Numbered from the stretch's first letter, positions 40,706 to 50,148 are shown. The stretch is DNA of 64,000 nt from Oscillospiraceae bacterium (GCA_015064855.1 SVRK01000006.1:1-64000); one strand, 5' to 3'. A program made the numbers and translations. Notes: generated by a model not told the origin, from the sequence alone.

Positions 40706-43045
40706 TTATTTAACTACTACTGATACCTTGTGAGTTTTTCCGTCCTTGAAGTCAGGAAGGATAATGCCATCTATTGCCTTGCCGTCAACGGTAATATCAA
40801 GTGCGTCAGCCTTGAATTTACCGTCGGGGTTAGAAATTGAAATTTCATACGTTGCGCCACGGAACTCACGTGTGATTGTAGCCTTGTCAAATGGGAGATG
40901 TGGGTCAATCATAAGTCCCTCATAGGTAGCCTTTGCACCAACCAAGTAGCTTTCCATAGTGTTTGTGTACCAAGCAACAGAGCCTGTAATCCAGCTATAT
41001 TCCATTTGGAATGCGCTGTTTCTGTGCTCAGGGCCAAAATAGCAGTTAGAGAACATATATGGTAGGCACTTGTTCTTAATTTCTGTATTATCACCAAACA
41101 TATATCCGGGAGCTATCTTCTTAAAGAGCTCGTAAGCGAGGTCAGCCTTGCCGTATTTAAGAAGACCAAGAATCATCCAAATATTTGTATGTGAGTAAAT
41201 TGTACCGTTTTCGCAAATGCCAGGCTCCATTGAGGAGATACGTCCGATGGTTGGGTCAAATTCCTTATATGAAGGAGTTAAGAGCAAGTAACCAACAGGA
41301 GTTGCCATGTGCTCGTTCATAGCGCTGATAATTGTGTTAGCACGCTCCTCGGATGCAACACCCGAGATAAGTGACCAGCATTGTGGCTCCATAAACATTT
41401 TTGCGTATTTGTTTTCCTTTGAGCCAAGAGGTGAGCCGTTGTCTGTGTAGCAACGTCTATACCATTCTCCGTCCCAAGCGTTATCATTAATAGCAGTCTT
41501 TATAGCCTCTCTGCGTGCTAAATAGTTTGCTTCCTTTTCGGGCATACCAAGGAATTTAGCAAGCTCAGCCATTTCAAGAAGAGCCTGTGAGTAAGCGATT
41601 GAAAGCCAAACACTCTCGCCACGGCCCTCTTTACCAACACCGGTGAGTGAGTCGTTCCAGTCACCGAACTTGATAAGGAGTAGGTTGTGCTCGCCCTTGT
41701 TTGACTCAAGGAAGTCAAGAGCCCTGTCCATATGACCAAGAACAGTAGCCTCGCCCTCGTCTCTAAACGGATAAACCTCGTTTAAGAAGTCGATATCGCC
41801 TGTCTCACGTAGATAAGCGGTCAATGTAAATTCAAGCCAAAGAGCAGAGTCGGAGTAAGCTTTAGTGTCAACAGGGTTCCAGCCACGAACAGCCATACCG
41901 CTTGCGTATTGGTTTTGAATAGCTTCCTTTAAGATTTGCTTTGTTCTTTCGTTCTTGAAGGATACAACGCCGAAGCCGTGTTGAACAATATCACGGTAGC
42001 CGTTATAGCCCCAACGGCACCAAGTAGCACCAAAGTGTGTTGCATGCTTGCCCCAGAAGTTGATTAGACGGTCGAAATGCTCGTCGTTTGTTGTTATGTG
42101 GTTCTTATTGTAAAGAGCCTTATAATAATTCTTTGTAGCCTCAAAATACTCGTCTTGATTTGCAAGATATTTGTCAGCAAATCTGATGCTATCATCCTCA
42201 CACTCGCCTGCACCAAGAAGAAGGGAAATATCCTTGTTTTCGCCCACGTCAAGCTCAATATCAAAGCGGAGTGAGCAGATTGTAGCGTTAGCTGAACCGA
42301 TAGAATTCTTGCTTTCACCCGTGCGTACAACCTCGGGGGAAGCAATTGTTCCATATTCACCGATAAATACGTTTTGACAACCCTCACTGCCTGTAATCTT
42401 TTCATCAGCTACCATAAATGCAGTTAGGTAGTTATGAGGCTTGATGAATGGGTGCTTGTTCATATAGAAGGTGTTTCTGCCCTCGTCAAAGCGTGTGCCA
42501 CGGAACATAGTGTCACCGTAGCTATCAAAGCCCCATTTGAATTTGAATTGAATTTGGCTGTATGTAAAGATAGAGTAAGAGCGCTTCTTTGCACCCTCGT
42601 TCTTTACTGAAAGCTTCCAAATTTCGCACGCATCGTTGCCGGTTGGCACGAAAAGGCGCAATTTTGCCATTGTATCCGAGGTTTTATTTTCAACTATTGT
42701 GTAGCCAAGACCTTGTGTACATTTGTAGCTTTGGTATGGGTGGCAAACAGGCTCCCAGTTGAGAGTCCAAAATTCACCTGTTTCGTTGTCGCGGATGAAA
42801 ACAAGGCGGTTGTAGAGGTGGTCCTTGCCAAAAACGTCATAGTCGCAGATACGACCAACACCTGTGTAAAGCTGAATACCCTCAGTGCCGTTAATTTGAT
42901 AGTCAAAGCATCCGATACCTGTTTGGTGAACGTTTGCATAGCAAGCGTCGTTGAACAAGAAGTTGTCAAACGGACGTGGTGTGTTTGGCGCGGTTATGAT
43001 AAATTCATCTCCGCTTTCGTTAAAATAGCCGTATTTATATTCCAT
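40706..43045 (-). CDS. GH94 family glycoside phosphorylase (cellobiose phosphorylase-like)
   Basis: 779 residues, typical of the family, without a signal peptide. The N-terminal beta-sandwich (~1-280) includes YINxxxGxxWT-like NETGEFWTLNWEPV; the (alpha/alpha)6 barrel has WCRWGYNGYRDIVQHG, RGWNPVDTKAYSD and FGDWNDSLTGVG, whose Asp is the expected general acid. These enzymes split beta-linked disaccharides with phosphate to give sugar 1-phosphate, saving ATP. Substrate (cellobiose, chitobiose, laminaribiose or other) cannot be told. GGAAGGA ribosome site 18 nt after the DUF4340 gene. Its last ~50 bp have a diverged copy further downstream. Confidence 0.9.
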   Translation of the reverse strand: MEYKYGYFNESGDEFIITAPNTPRPFDNFLFNDACYANVHQTGIGCFDYQINGTEGIQLYTGVGRICDYDVFGKDHLYNRLVFIRDNETGEFWTLNWEPVCHPYQSYKCTQGLGYTIVENKTSDTMAKLRLFVPTGNDACEIWKLSVKNEGAKKRSYSIFTYSQIQFKFKWGFDSYGDTMFRGTRFDEGRNTFYMNKHPFIKPHNYLTAFMVADEKITGSEGCQNVFIGEYGTIASPEVVRTGESKNSIGSANATICSLRFDIELDVGENKDISLLLGAGECEDDSIRFADKYLANQDEYFEATKNYYKALYNKNHITTNDEHFDRLINFWGKHATHFGATWCRWGYNGYRDIVQHGFGVVSFKNERTKQILKEAIQNQYASGMAVRGWNPVDTKAYSDSALWLEFTLTAYLRETGDIDFLNEVYPFRDEGEATVLGHMDRALDFLESNKGEHNLLLIKFGDWNDSLTGVGKEGRGESVWLSIAYSQALLEMAELAKFLGMPEKEANYLARREAIKTAINDNAWDGEWYRRCYTDNGSPLGSKENKYAKMFMEPQCWSLISGVASEERANTIISAMNEHMATPVGYLLLTPSYKEFDPTIGRISSMEPGICENGTIYSHTNIWMILGLLKYGKADLAYELFKKIAPGYMFGDNTEIKNKCLPYMFSNCYFGPEHRNSAFQMEYSWITGSVAWYTNTMESYLVGAKATYEGLMIDPHLPFDKATITREFRGATYEISISNPDGKFKADALDITVDGKAIDGIILPDFKDGKTHKVSVVVK

Positions 43046-43063
43046 AATAAAGGTCCTTCCTTT

Positions 43064-44854
43064 TTATAATATTTGATCGTCAGGTGTTACTCTCTCGCCC
43101 GAGAGGAGTAGGTCAATAGCCTTGCAAACCTTGCGTATTTGAGTCATTTTTGCGGTAAAATCATAGATTGGCTTCTCAAATGTGACAGAGCCATCCTCAT
43201 TAATCGTTCCCGCCTCTGCCTTTTCAAATGCAAAGTTTACGTCTATTTTATAGTATGTGTATCTAACGACTGTGCCGTCGTTTTTATAAGCGGTAATAGA
43301 GTATACAATGTTTTCATCACTCTCGTATTTCGCTATTTCTTCCTTTGACATCGTATTGAATTCGTCAATAAACGGATAGTAAAGGAAATAAACGTATAGG
43401 TTTCTAAACCAGTTTTTATCGTATGAGCTTTCGGCTTCGTTGTTGTCCTCAAATTTAAGTCCTGAATTTAAAGCATCAACGGATAGAAAATCTGTTTTCG
43501 TATTGTAATTAAGAATGAACGTTTCTTCATTAAACAGATTGCTTGAATCGTCCTTGCTAGCCTTAATTACGATTTTATTAACGCCGGGCTTGTTTCTCTC
43601 TATATCAGGATTGATAGTTTCATAAAAGCCCGAGGTTATGGAGTTTGTATCAGTCCACTTTATTAGTGAATAGGGGTCCTCGCCAAGGAATGCAAGTGTT
43701 TCACTTGAAATTTTCACAATTATATCCTTATCAAAATATTTTGAAAGAATATAATGTGAGTCCTCAATTTTTTTACTAATCAAAAGCTCCGGTTCGCTTT
43801 GCTGGGCTAAAGAATTTGCAAAGCTTGCCGTGGAGGCAAAGTCCACGCTTAATAAATATTTTTCATCATCATCGGAAAGCCCAAATTTTTTAAGCTCCTC
43901 CTCGGTTGGGGAAAGCGCCACAACCTCGTCACCTAAAAACGTGAGATATATAGTGCTGAAAACCTCTGTCAAATATAGGGTTGATGCGACGGTTGTTTTG
44001 TCGCGTCCGCTATCATCCGTTGGGTAAATTGCATTAAAGGTAACGGTTGCCTTCGTTTCGTCCCTTTCGGTTGCAATTATTTTTACTATTGATTTGATAG
44101 CATCCTCTTTTGCTGAATATATTTGGAATCTGTCTATTCCCAAAAGAGCGTGCGTTTCGTTTTCAAAGAACGAGTTGATTGAAGGAGATAGGTAATATAA
44201 AAGAGATTTGTGGGTGTAATTTGTCATATCGCCCGCAAGCTTGTATATGTGGTTACGTCCCTCGATATAAGCATAGTAAGTACCGTCCGAGGAGTTTGTT
44301 CTATTGCCGATTCTTACAGTATATGAATTCTCCTTGCCATCTCTTTTGTAATAGAGAGTATAGACGTTTTTACAGTCTTCGTCAACGCCACAGTCCTTTA
44401 AATCCTTTTGGGATGCGTTTCTTATAGGGGACTTTGTTGTCGCTGTGGTAAGATGCATACGAAGCATTTCAAAGCTGGTTTTGTTAAGAGCAATGTCCGT
44501 ACAGCTGTCTATACGCCACTCGTACTTTGCAAGGCTTTCGTCCCATACGGAAACAAACGAATAGCTACCGCTTTCGTTTTTAATATCTATTTTTGTAACC
44601 TCGTTGTTTTCAATCAATGGGTATGCTAGGTGCGCTGCATTGCCGAACGCCGCTTCGCCCTCCCATATGTCAAATCGTGGCTTTTCCTCAGGCTCACGCA
44701 AAAAAACTATGGCAAGGACAAGACCTGTTATTAATCCGACCAGAACGACACCTAATATTACGAAGGTAATAATAGTTTTTGTGGCAATAGCACCGCCTGT
44801 CGCTGCGGTAGTAATTGCTAATGTGCCTTTTTCATTTTTTTGTTGCTTACTCAT
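43064..44854 (-). CDS. DUF4340-domain membrane protein of a Gld-type ABC system
   Basis: 596 residues with an N-terminal transmembrane helix (~27-52) and a large extracytoplasmic portion. Repeated small beta domains (VTKIDIKNESGSYSFV, YTLYYKRDGKENSYTVRIGN) are the DUF4340 pattern seen next to GldG-like proteins. It overlaps the GldG-like gene by 4 nt (ATGA), so the two are coupled and probably form a complex. Function of the system in non-gliding Firmicutes is unknown; an envelope export or assembly role is inferred from the ABC neighbours. Confidence 0.75.
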   Translation of the reverse strand: MSKQQKNEKGTLAITTAATGGAIATKTIITFVILGVVLVGLITGLVLAIVFLREPEEKPRFDIWEGEAAFGNAAHLAYPLIENNEVTKIDIKNESGSYSFVSVWDESLAKYEWRIDSCTDIALNKTSFEMLRMHLTTATTKSPIRNASQKDLKDCGVDEDCKNVYTLYYKRDGKENSYTVRIGNRTNSSDGTYYAYIEGRNHIYKLAGDMTNYTHKSLLYYLSPSINSFFENETHALLGIDRFQIYSAKEDAIKSIVKIIATERDETKATVTFNAIYPTDDSGRDKTTVASTLYLTEVFSTIYLTFLGDEVVALSPTEEELKKFGLSDDDEKYLLSVDFASTASFANSLAQQSEPELLISKKIEDSHYILSKYFDKDIIVKISSETLAFLGEDPYSLIKWTDTNSITSGFYETINPDIERNKPGVNKIVIKASKDDSSNLFNEETFILNYNTKTDFLSVDALNSGLKFEDNNEAESSYDKNWFRNLYVYFLYYPFIDEFNTMSKEEIAKYESDENIVYSITAYKNDGTVVRYTYYKIDVNFAFEKAEAGTINEDGSVTFEKPIYDFTAKMTQIRKVCKAIDLLLSGERVTPDDQIL

Positions 44855-46629
44855 TTGCGCTTTCTCCTAAAAATAACTACAAAGCCCACAATAAGAGTTA
44901 GTGCCGGTAATATAGTCAAGGAAGCTACGAAAATTGCAATAGCTTGTGTTTGAGTAATAGCAAGCGTATAGTTGTTGAACACCTTGAATTCAACGTCTGT
45001 TGGGAATGCTTGCTCGCCAAGAGTTGCATAAACAAGACGGCGAAGCATTTCTGTGTTAACGCTTGAAGAAATGATATGATAGTCATCGGCAAAATCACCG
45101 CCGGCACATACCATAAGATACGAGTCAAAGTCGGCATTACCCTGATGACCGCCTCCCGGATTGGTTAGAGTACTTACCATATTGGTAATTGTCATAAGTG
45201 CAACCGGGGATTTGTTACCGGGAAGAACTCTTGATGGGAATTGCATAAGAATCTCGGATTGAGTAAATACGTTGTCACCGGTCCCTGCATTGCCGGGAAG
45301 ATATTTTTCGTCAATGGTTAAATATACGGTATCGTTAACGATTGGCTGTCTTTCGGAGATTGAAAGCTCGTTGAAATAAGTGTTTGTAGCCTCGTTTGAT
45401 GGGATAGTAGCCTTGAAGCCGTCGGGAGTTTTGTTAAGCGGGTCCTCTACCTTGCTTGTGTGAACGTTGATTCCGCCCACACTCTTGAAAAATCCATAAA
45501 GATTTGTCATATCGCTAGATGGCACCTCAGGGTCTAGGAAGCACATAATGGTTTTATTATTATAAAGATAGCTTTCAAGTAGCTCTATCTCGTCGTCGTA
45601 ATAGTCGCCCTGTGGCTCGTAAATAACTACCGCATCAGCATCGCTTGGAATAGAAGCTCTTTTTGCGAGGTCTTCACGATAAATGCTTGCTTTTTCACCC
45701 TTGCAAGCGACACCATTAATGGTTCCGTCACACTCGAATGAGCTTGCGACTAAAGTTTTTTCTTCACCGCCAACGTTTATAACGGGCAATTTGGGGTCGT
45801 CAATGTCTATTCCCCAATCCCAAGTAGGGCTATATTGCTTTCCACACTTATCACAGGTGTATATTTGCTCCTCTAAATCAATCGCACGATATACGTATCC
45901 TGCGTTTGTAAAGATTTTTGCAAGGTTAGAGAAGGTTACAATTTTAACGGGAGTGCCGTTTTCGTCATAGGCAAAATCAGAGCCCTCATCGTGATTTATA
46001 ACAAAGTAAACGGTGGGAACCCTATTCGTGGTTAGACGGATAACCGACTCAATAAGCACGACCTCGCCATTATATGCAAACAAAGAGGAGCTTGAGTCAG
46101 CAACGTAGAAGTCACCAGCTTGGAAAATTTCAAATTGTGTGTATTTTTCGCCCTCTGGCTCGGGAATGTCAGTACGTCTGACAACGACGCATTGGTCAAT
46201 CATTTCCTTTTCAGCAATACCGAGTGAAAATTTGTTCACAAAATCGTGGTCGTCTGATGAGCGGTATGAAACGGTTATATTATCAAGCTCGTCTGCCAGA
46301 TGCGTTACTGTTTGGTTAACGTAGGCAAGACCAACCTTGCCGTCAACTGATGAATAGTCGGATTCGATTTTGTCACGCGCCTGGAAGAAAATAATTTCAA
46401 GGCTAATTTCCTTATCAACAACCTGCTCCTGCATAACGGAAAGAAACTCGTCGGAGGCGGAATAAAATTGCTCATCGGTCATATCAACGAAAAGGTTGAA
46501 ACGCTCGCAAAGGAAGGTGACGAGTGCGTTAAAAACAATTGTAATAACTATAAGTATAGCTAAAAAGCCTGCCAAAACTGCGCCGTATTTCATTTTGCGC
46601 TTGTTTGAAAATTTCTTTAGAAAATCCAT
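44851..46629 (-). CDS. GldG-like ABC auxiliary protein with an inserted Cys4 zinc-ribbon-like segment
   Basis: 592 residues. An N-terminal transmembrane helix (~17-42), a large extracytoplasmic ABC_transp_aux domain (~50-550; DADAVVIYEPQGDYYDDEIELLESYLYN-type core) and a C-terminal helix (~563-587). Unusually, residues 259-309 hold CxxC...C...C (Cys259, 262, 300, 309) resembling a zinc ribbon, which I do not know from GldG proteins. It begins 12 nt after the permease gene with a GGAGG site. Works with the ATPase and permease; substrate unknown. Confidence 0.8.
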   Translation of the reverse strand: MDFLKKFSNKRKMKYGAVLAGFLAILIVITIVFNALVTFLCERFNLFVDMTDEQFYSASDEFLSVMQEQVVDKEISLEIIFFQARDKIESDYSSVDGKVGLAYVNQTVTHLADELDNITVSYRSSDDHDFVNKFSLGIAEKEMIDQCVVVRRTDIPEPEGEKYTQFEIFQAGDFYVADSSSSLFAYNGEVVLIESVIRLTTNRVPTVYFVINHDEGSDFAYDENGTPVKIVTFSNLAKIFTNAGYVYRAIDLEEQIYTCDKCGKQYSPTWDWGIDIDDPKLPVINVGGEEKTLVASSFECDGTINGVACKGEKASIYREDLAKRASIPSDADAVVIYEPQGDYYDDEIELLESYLYNNKTIMCFLDPEVPSSDMTNLYGFFKSVGGINVHTSKVEDPLNKTPDGFKATIPSNEATNTYFNELSISERQPIVNDTVYLTIDEKYLPGNAGTGDNVFTQSEILMQFPSRVLPGNKSPVALMTITNMVSTLTNPGGGHQGNADFDSYLMVCAGGDFADDYHIISSSVNTEMLRRLVYATLGEQAFPTDVEFKVFNNYTLAITQTQAIAIFVASLTILPALTLIVGFVVIFRRKRK

Positions 46630-46641
46630 TTTGGCACCTCC

Positions 46642-47376
46642 TTATGACAGTCTGCGTGCTTGGAAAACACGCTCACTTAAAAATAGAAAGATACCTGTTA
46701 CCGATAGATAATAAATCAGTGCACCGATGTCAAAATATCCGTAAACGAATGCATCAAATCTGGCAAATGGTGAAAACCAGTCTATAACATATCTAAAAAG
46801 ATATAAGCTGTCAGCGTTTAAAAGCGTGCTTGTGCCGTTTATGACAAGAAGGCCAAGTAAAATACCAACTGTAATAACAGCAGAGGCAAACATATTTTCG
46901 GTCAAGGTTGAAACGAAAATGCCTATTGCAATAAAGCACATTCCAAGCAAAATAAGCGCTGTAAAATTACCTATAATCATAGCAACATTAGGCGGTGTTG
47001 TACCTTCGGGAGTGAAAACGAACAACGTTATGAAATTCAAAAGAGAAAGTGCGATATAAATTATGTACATAGTAAAAGCACTTAAAAATTTGCCCATGAC
47101 AAGCGAAAAAATTGAATTCGGAGAGGTCAAAAGAAGCTGTTCGGTTTTAGTTCTTTTTTCCTCGCTGAAGCTACGCATTGTCAAAATGGGTAAGAAAACT
47201 ATCATAACGAAAAGAATAATAGAGAAGTAGCTTGAGGTATCCGAGGTGGGAGTTGAAGCTAAAATTGTGGAAACGGAAAATACGAAGCTCGATATGATAA
47301 GCGCAATAGCTAGAAAAATATATCCTGTGGCTGTTGTGAAATACGAGCGCATTTCCTTTTTATATATCGCTAGCAC
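46642..47376 (-). CDS. ABC-2 type permease (GldF-like)
   Basis: 244 residues with six hydrophobic helices, the family's normal size. The start LAIYKKEMRSYFTTATGYIF and the cytoplasmic MRSFSEEKRTKTEQLLLTSP are typical of GldF/ABC-2 permeases. It overlaps the ATPase gene by one base and is followed 12 nt later by the GldG-like gene. Together the three resemble the GldAFG transporter described for Bacteroidetes gliding, which in Firmicutes must serve another purpose. Confidence 0.85.
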   Translation of the reverse strand: MLAIYKKEMRSYFTTATGYIFLAIALIISSFVFSVSTILASTPTSDTSSYFSIILFVMIVFLPILTMRSFSEEKRTKTEQLLLTSPNSIFSLVMGKFLSAFTMYIIYIALSLLNFITLFVFTPEGTTPPNVAMIIGNFTALILLGMCFIAIGIFVSTLTENMFASAVITVGILLGLLVINGTSTLLNADSLYLFRYVIDWFSPFARFDAFVYGYFDIGALIYYLSVTGIFLFLSERVFQARRLS

Positions 47377-48320
47377 TACTGATTATCTCCTTTCTCGTCT
47401 ATTAGCTTAACGAACAAGTCCTCAAGCGTGATTTCAACGCCCTCCATAGCAAGGATAGGCCAGCCTCTTGAGGCTAGGGCAGTAAAGAGCATTTTTCTTA
47501 TGTCAACTGCGCCCGAATATTCAATTATATAATTGAAGGCATCACCGTCGCGCACGCCGTCCTGAGTTACGCGAGTAACACTGTGTATACCCCTTAAGAG
47601 ATTGAGAACCTCGCGGTTCGGACCTGCAATTTTGACGCGGAAACGGTTGTTTTGACCAAGAGTTTGGTTTAGTTGCGACGTTTTTTGGTCGGCAATTATT
47701 TTTCCTTCGTTAATGATAACGATTCTGTCACAGATGGCTTGCACCTCTGTCAAAATATGGGTTGAGAGAATAACCGTGTGGTCCTTGCCTAGCGAACGAA
47801 GTAGGTTTCTAACCTCTATAATTTGCTTTGGGTCAAGACCAACCGTCGGCTCGTCGAAAATAATTATTTCAGGGTTTCCGATAATTGCAGAGGCAATACC
47901 GACTCTTTGCTTGTAACCCTTTGAGAGATTTTTAATTAAACGCTTTTTAACATCGGCGATTTTTACAAGCTCGCATATCTCGTTAAGATGCGCCTTCTTG
48001 TTAAACGTGCAGGATTTAAGGTCGAAAACAAAAGAGAGATATTCCCAAACCGTCATATCGACGTAAAGCGGTGGCTGCTCAGGCAAAAATCCAATTTTGC
48101 TTTTGACTGCCTTCGGTTGTGTAAACACGTCGATACCATCAACTAAAACTGTGCCTGCGGATGGTGAAAGGTAGCCTGTTATTATATTCATTGTGGTTGA
48201 TTTTCCTGCACCGTTAGGGCCGAGAAAACCAACGATTTCGCCCTTTTTAACTGTGAAGGAAACGCCATCAAGTGCATACTTGTTGCCAAATTTTCTAACA
48301 AGGTTGTTAATTTCTATCAT
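47376..48320 (-). CDS. ABC transporter ATP-binding protein (GldA-like)
   Basis: 314 residues. Walker A GPNGAGKST, Q-loop LPEQPPLY, signature LSKGYKQRVG, Walker B IIIFDEPTVGLDP and H-loop STHI are all present, followed by a ~90-residue C-terminal extension of the drug/lipid exporter subfamily. The ATG at 48320 is preceded by TAGGAGAAAGC, so I reject the longer frame starting at 48356. First gene of the minus-strand operon; promoter at 48372-48400 and a palindrome in the leader. Confidence 0.93.
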   Translation of the reverse strand: MIEINNLVRKFGNKYALDGVSFTVKKGEIVGFLGPNGAGKSTTMNIITGYLSPSAGTVLVDGIDVFTQPKAVKSKIGFLPEQPPLYVDMTVWEYLSFVFDLKSCTFNKKAHLNEICELVKIADVKKRLIKNLSKGYKQRVGIASAIIGNPEIIIFDEPTVGLDPKQIIEVRNLLRSLGKDHTVILSTHILTEVQAICDRIVIINEGKIIADQKTSQLNQTLGQNNRFRVKIAGPNREVLNLLRGIHSVTRVTQDGVRDGDAFNYIIEYSGAVDIRKMLFTALASRGWPILAMEGVEITLEDLFVKLIDEKGDNQ

Positions 48321-48337
48321 GCTTTCTCCTAATAAAC

Positions 48338-48352
48338 GCGCATATAATGCGC
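48338..48352. promoter_or_regulatory. Perfect palindrome in the ABC-operon leader
   Basis: GCGCAT-ATA-ATGCGC, between the promoter and the ribosome site; a candidate repressor site. Confidence 0.5.
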
Positions 48353-48371
48353 ACATAATATTACAAAATAA

Positions 48372-48400
48372 AGTATAACATATATAATTGTAGAAATCAA
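48372..48400 (-). promoter_or_regulatory. SigA-type promoter of the Gld-type ABC operon
   Basis: Minus-strand TTGATT (48395-48400), 17-nt spacer and extended TGtTATACT with -10 at 48372-48377. Confidence 0.75.
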
Positions 48401-48446
48401 TAACAATATTTTACAAAAAAATATTTTTCATTTATTTTTCACTTTG

Positions 48447-48475
48447 TTGACACAGGCTATATTTAGTGATAAAAT
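48447..48475 (+). promoter_or_regulatory. SigA-type promoter of cysK
   Basis: TTGACA at 48447-48452, 17-nt spacer and TAAAAT at 48470-48475 with an extended TG, almost identical to the transketolase promoter. Confidence 0.8.
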
Positions 48476-48507
48476 AAACTATATAAACAAAAAAATGGAG
48501 ATTTATT

Positions 48508-49425
48508 ATGATATACAAGTCTATGGAGGAATTGATAGGCAATACACCTCTGGTTGAGCTTTCAAAAATCCGAGAGGAGCTTTCCTTAAAAAGTAGAATT
48601 ATTGCAAAGCTGGAATTTTTAAATCCGGCGGGCTCTTCAAAGGATAGAGCCGCGAAAACAATATTAGACGAGGCGGAAGCCAAGGGACTTTTGAAAAAAG
48701 GCGACGTGGTAATTGAGGCAACCTCCGGCAACACAGGCATAGCGCTTTCCATGCTTGGCGCAATTCGCGGGTATAAGGTTATAATAGTTATGCCGGATAC
48801 TATGTCAAAGGAAAGAATTTCCATGATGAAGGCTTATGGTGCAGAGGTCATTTTGACGGATGGCGAAAAGGGAATGGCAGGGGCTAACCAAAAAGCGCTT
48901 GAAATCAAAGAGAAGACAGAGGGTGCATTTATGGCTTTGCAGTTTGAAAATCCATCAAATCCACACGCGCATTATCTTACAACAGGGCGAGAAATTTATG
49001 AAAACACCGGGGGGAGTGTCGATATTTTTATTTCGTGCATTGGCACGGGCGGGACTCTTAGCGGAATCGGTAAATACCTCAAGGAGCAGAATCCTAATAT
49101 TAAAATTTATGGTGTTGAGCCTGACGGCTCGCCGCTTTTGACAAAAGGTATTAGCGGAAAGCATAAAATTCAAGGTATCGGTGCAAACTTCGTCCCCAAG
49201 ACTTATGATGCATCGGTATGCGACAAGGTGTTTACAGTTAAGGACGAGGATGCATATGAGATGGCTAGGCTGATTTCAAAAAAAGAGGGCATCTGTGTCG
49301 GAATTTCCTCGGGCGCCGCGCTAAAATGCGCTATTGAAATAGCAAAAACAGAAGAAAATAAAAATATAGTAGTCCTTTTGCCCGATACAGGTATGCGATA
49401 TTTGTCGGACGGACTTTTTGACTAA
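48508..49425 (+). CDS. cysK: Cysteine synthase (O-acetylserine sulfhydrylase)
   Basis: 305 residues. A fold-II PLP enzyme that makes cysteine from O-acetylserine and sulfide. LIGNTPLVEL opens the protein, the PLP lysine is Lys45 in NPAGSSKDRAA, the substrate loop is EATSGNTGIALS, and the phosphate loop is CIGTGGTLSGIG. PDTGMRYLS near the C-terminus is typical of CysK/CysM. The ribosome site (GGAG) is modest. The HAD gene follows 24 nt later, probably in the same transcript. Confidence 0.94.
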   Translation: MIYKSMEELIGNTPLVELSKIREELSLKSRIIAKLEFLNPAGSSKDRAAKTILDEAEAKGLLKKGDVVIEATSGNTGIALSMLGAIRGYKVIIVMPDTMSKERISMMKAYGAEVILTDGEKGMAGANQKALEIKEKTEGAFMALQFENPSNPHAHYLTTGREIYENTGGSVDIFISCIGTGGTLSGIGKYLKEQNPNIKIYGVEPDGSPLLTKGISGKHKIQGIGANFVPKTYDASVCDKVFTVKDEDAYEMARLISKKEGICVGISSGAALKCAIEIAKTEENKNIVVLLPDTGMRYLSDGLFD

Positions 49426-49449
49426 AATTAAGGAAACGGAGAAAATACA

Positions 49450-50148
49450 ATGGCTTCATATGGAGTAATATTCGACCTAGACGGAACGCTAGCTTATACG
49501 CTTGACGATATAATCACCGCCGTTAATAATATGCTTTCAAAATTGGGTTATAAGACTCGCACGAAAGCAGATATTCTTAAATTTATAAACAACGGAGCAA
49601 GAGAGCTTGTGCGCCGTGCTTTGCCAAAGCTAGTGCAAGAGTCTGAATTTATTGTTGACAGCGCCCTTGAGGTTTACGGAGATGAATATAAAAAATGTTA
49701 TCTTGAAAAAACACATCCATACGACGGAATAATAGAGGTTCTTGAGGAACTAAAAAACGACGGTGTTAAAATTGCCGTTTTATCAAATAAGCAAGACAAA
49801 TTTGTTAAAGATATCATTTATAAGCTTTTTGGCAAGAATTTCTTTTCGTGCGTTCAGGGACAGGCATCGGGCATGCCGGCAAAGCCTGACCCAACGTATA
49901 GCTTTTCCATCTGCAAGCAGATGGGAGTAAAGCCGTCAAATTGTTTTTTTGTTGGCGACTCTGATGTTGATATGAAAACCGCAAAGAACGCGGGTATGGC
50001 CTCAATAGGTGTTCTATGGGGATACAGAGAAAAAACAGTTCTAGAGGAAGCCGACGCAACCTTTACAGCGGAAGCACCGGTTGATTTGCAAGAGATATTA
50101 AAGGAACAAATTGCACTGAAAAAGCAAAATTCGAAAAAGAAAAAATAG
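49450..50148 (+). CDS. HAD-superfamily phosphatase (phosphoglycolate phosphatase-like)
   Basis: 232 residues. HAD motif I FDLDGTLAYT with the nucleophilic Asp, motif II VLSNK, the motif III Lys near PAKPDPT, and motif IV GDSDVDMKTAKNAG. The small helical cap between motif I and II matches the Gph/PGP subgroup that removes phosphate from 2-phosphoglycolate or related metabolites; the true substrate is not known. Lys-rich C-terminus. Expressed with cysK judging by the 24-nt gap and GGAAACGGAG site. Confidence 0.85.
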   Translation: MASYGVIFDLDGTLAYTLDDIITAVNNMLSKLGYKTRTKADILKFINNGARELVRRALPKLVQESEFIVDSALEVYGDEYKKCYLEKTHPYDGIIEVLEELKNDGVKIAVLSNKQDKFVKDIIYKLFGKNFFSCVQGQASGMPAKPDPTYSFSICKQMGVKPSNCFFVGDSDVDMKTAKNAGMASIGVLWGYREKTVLEEADATFTAEAPVDLQEILKEQIALKKQNSKKKK

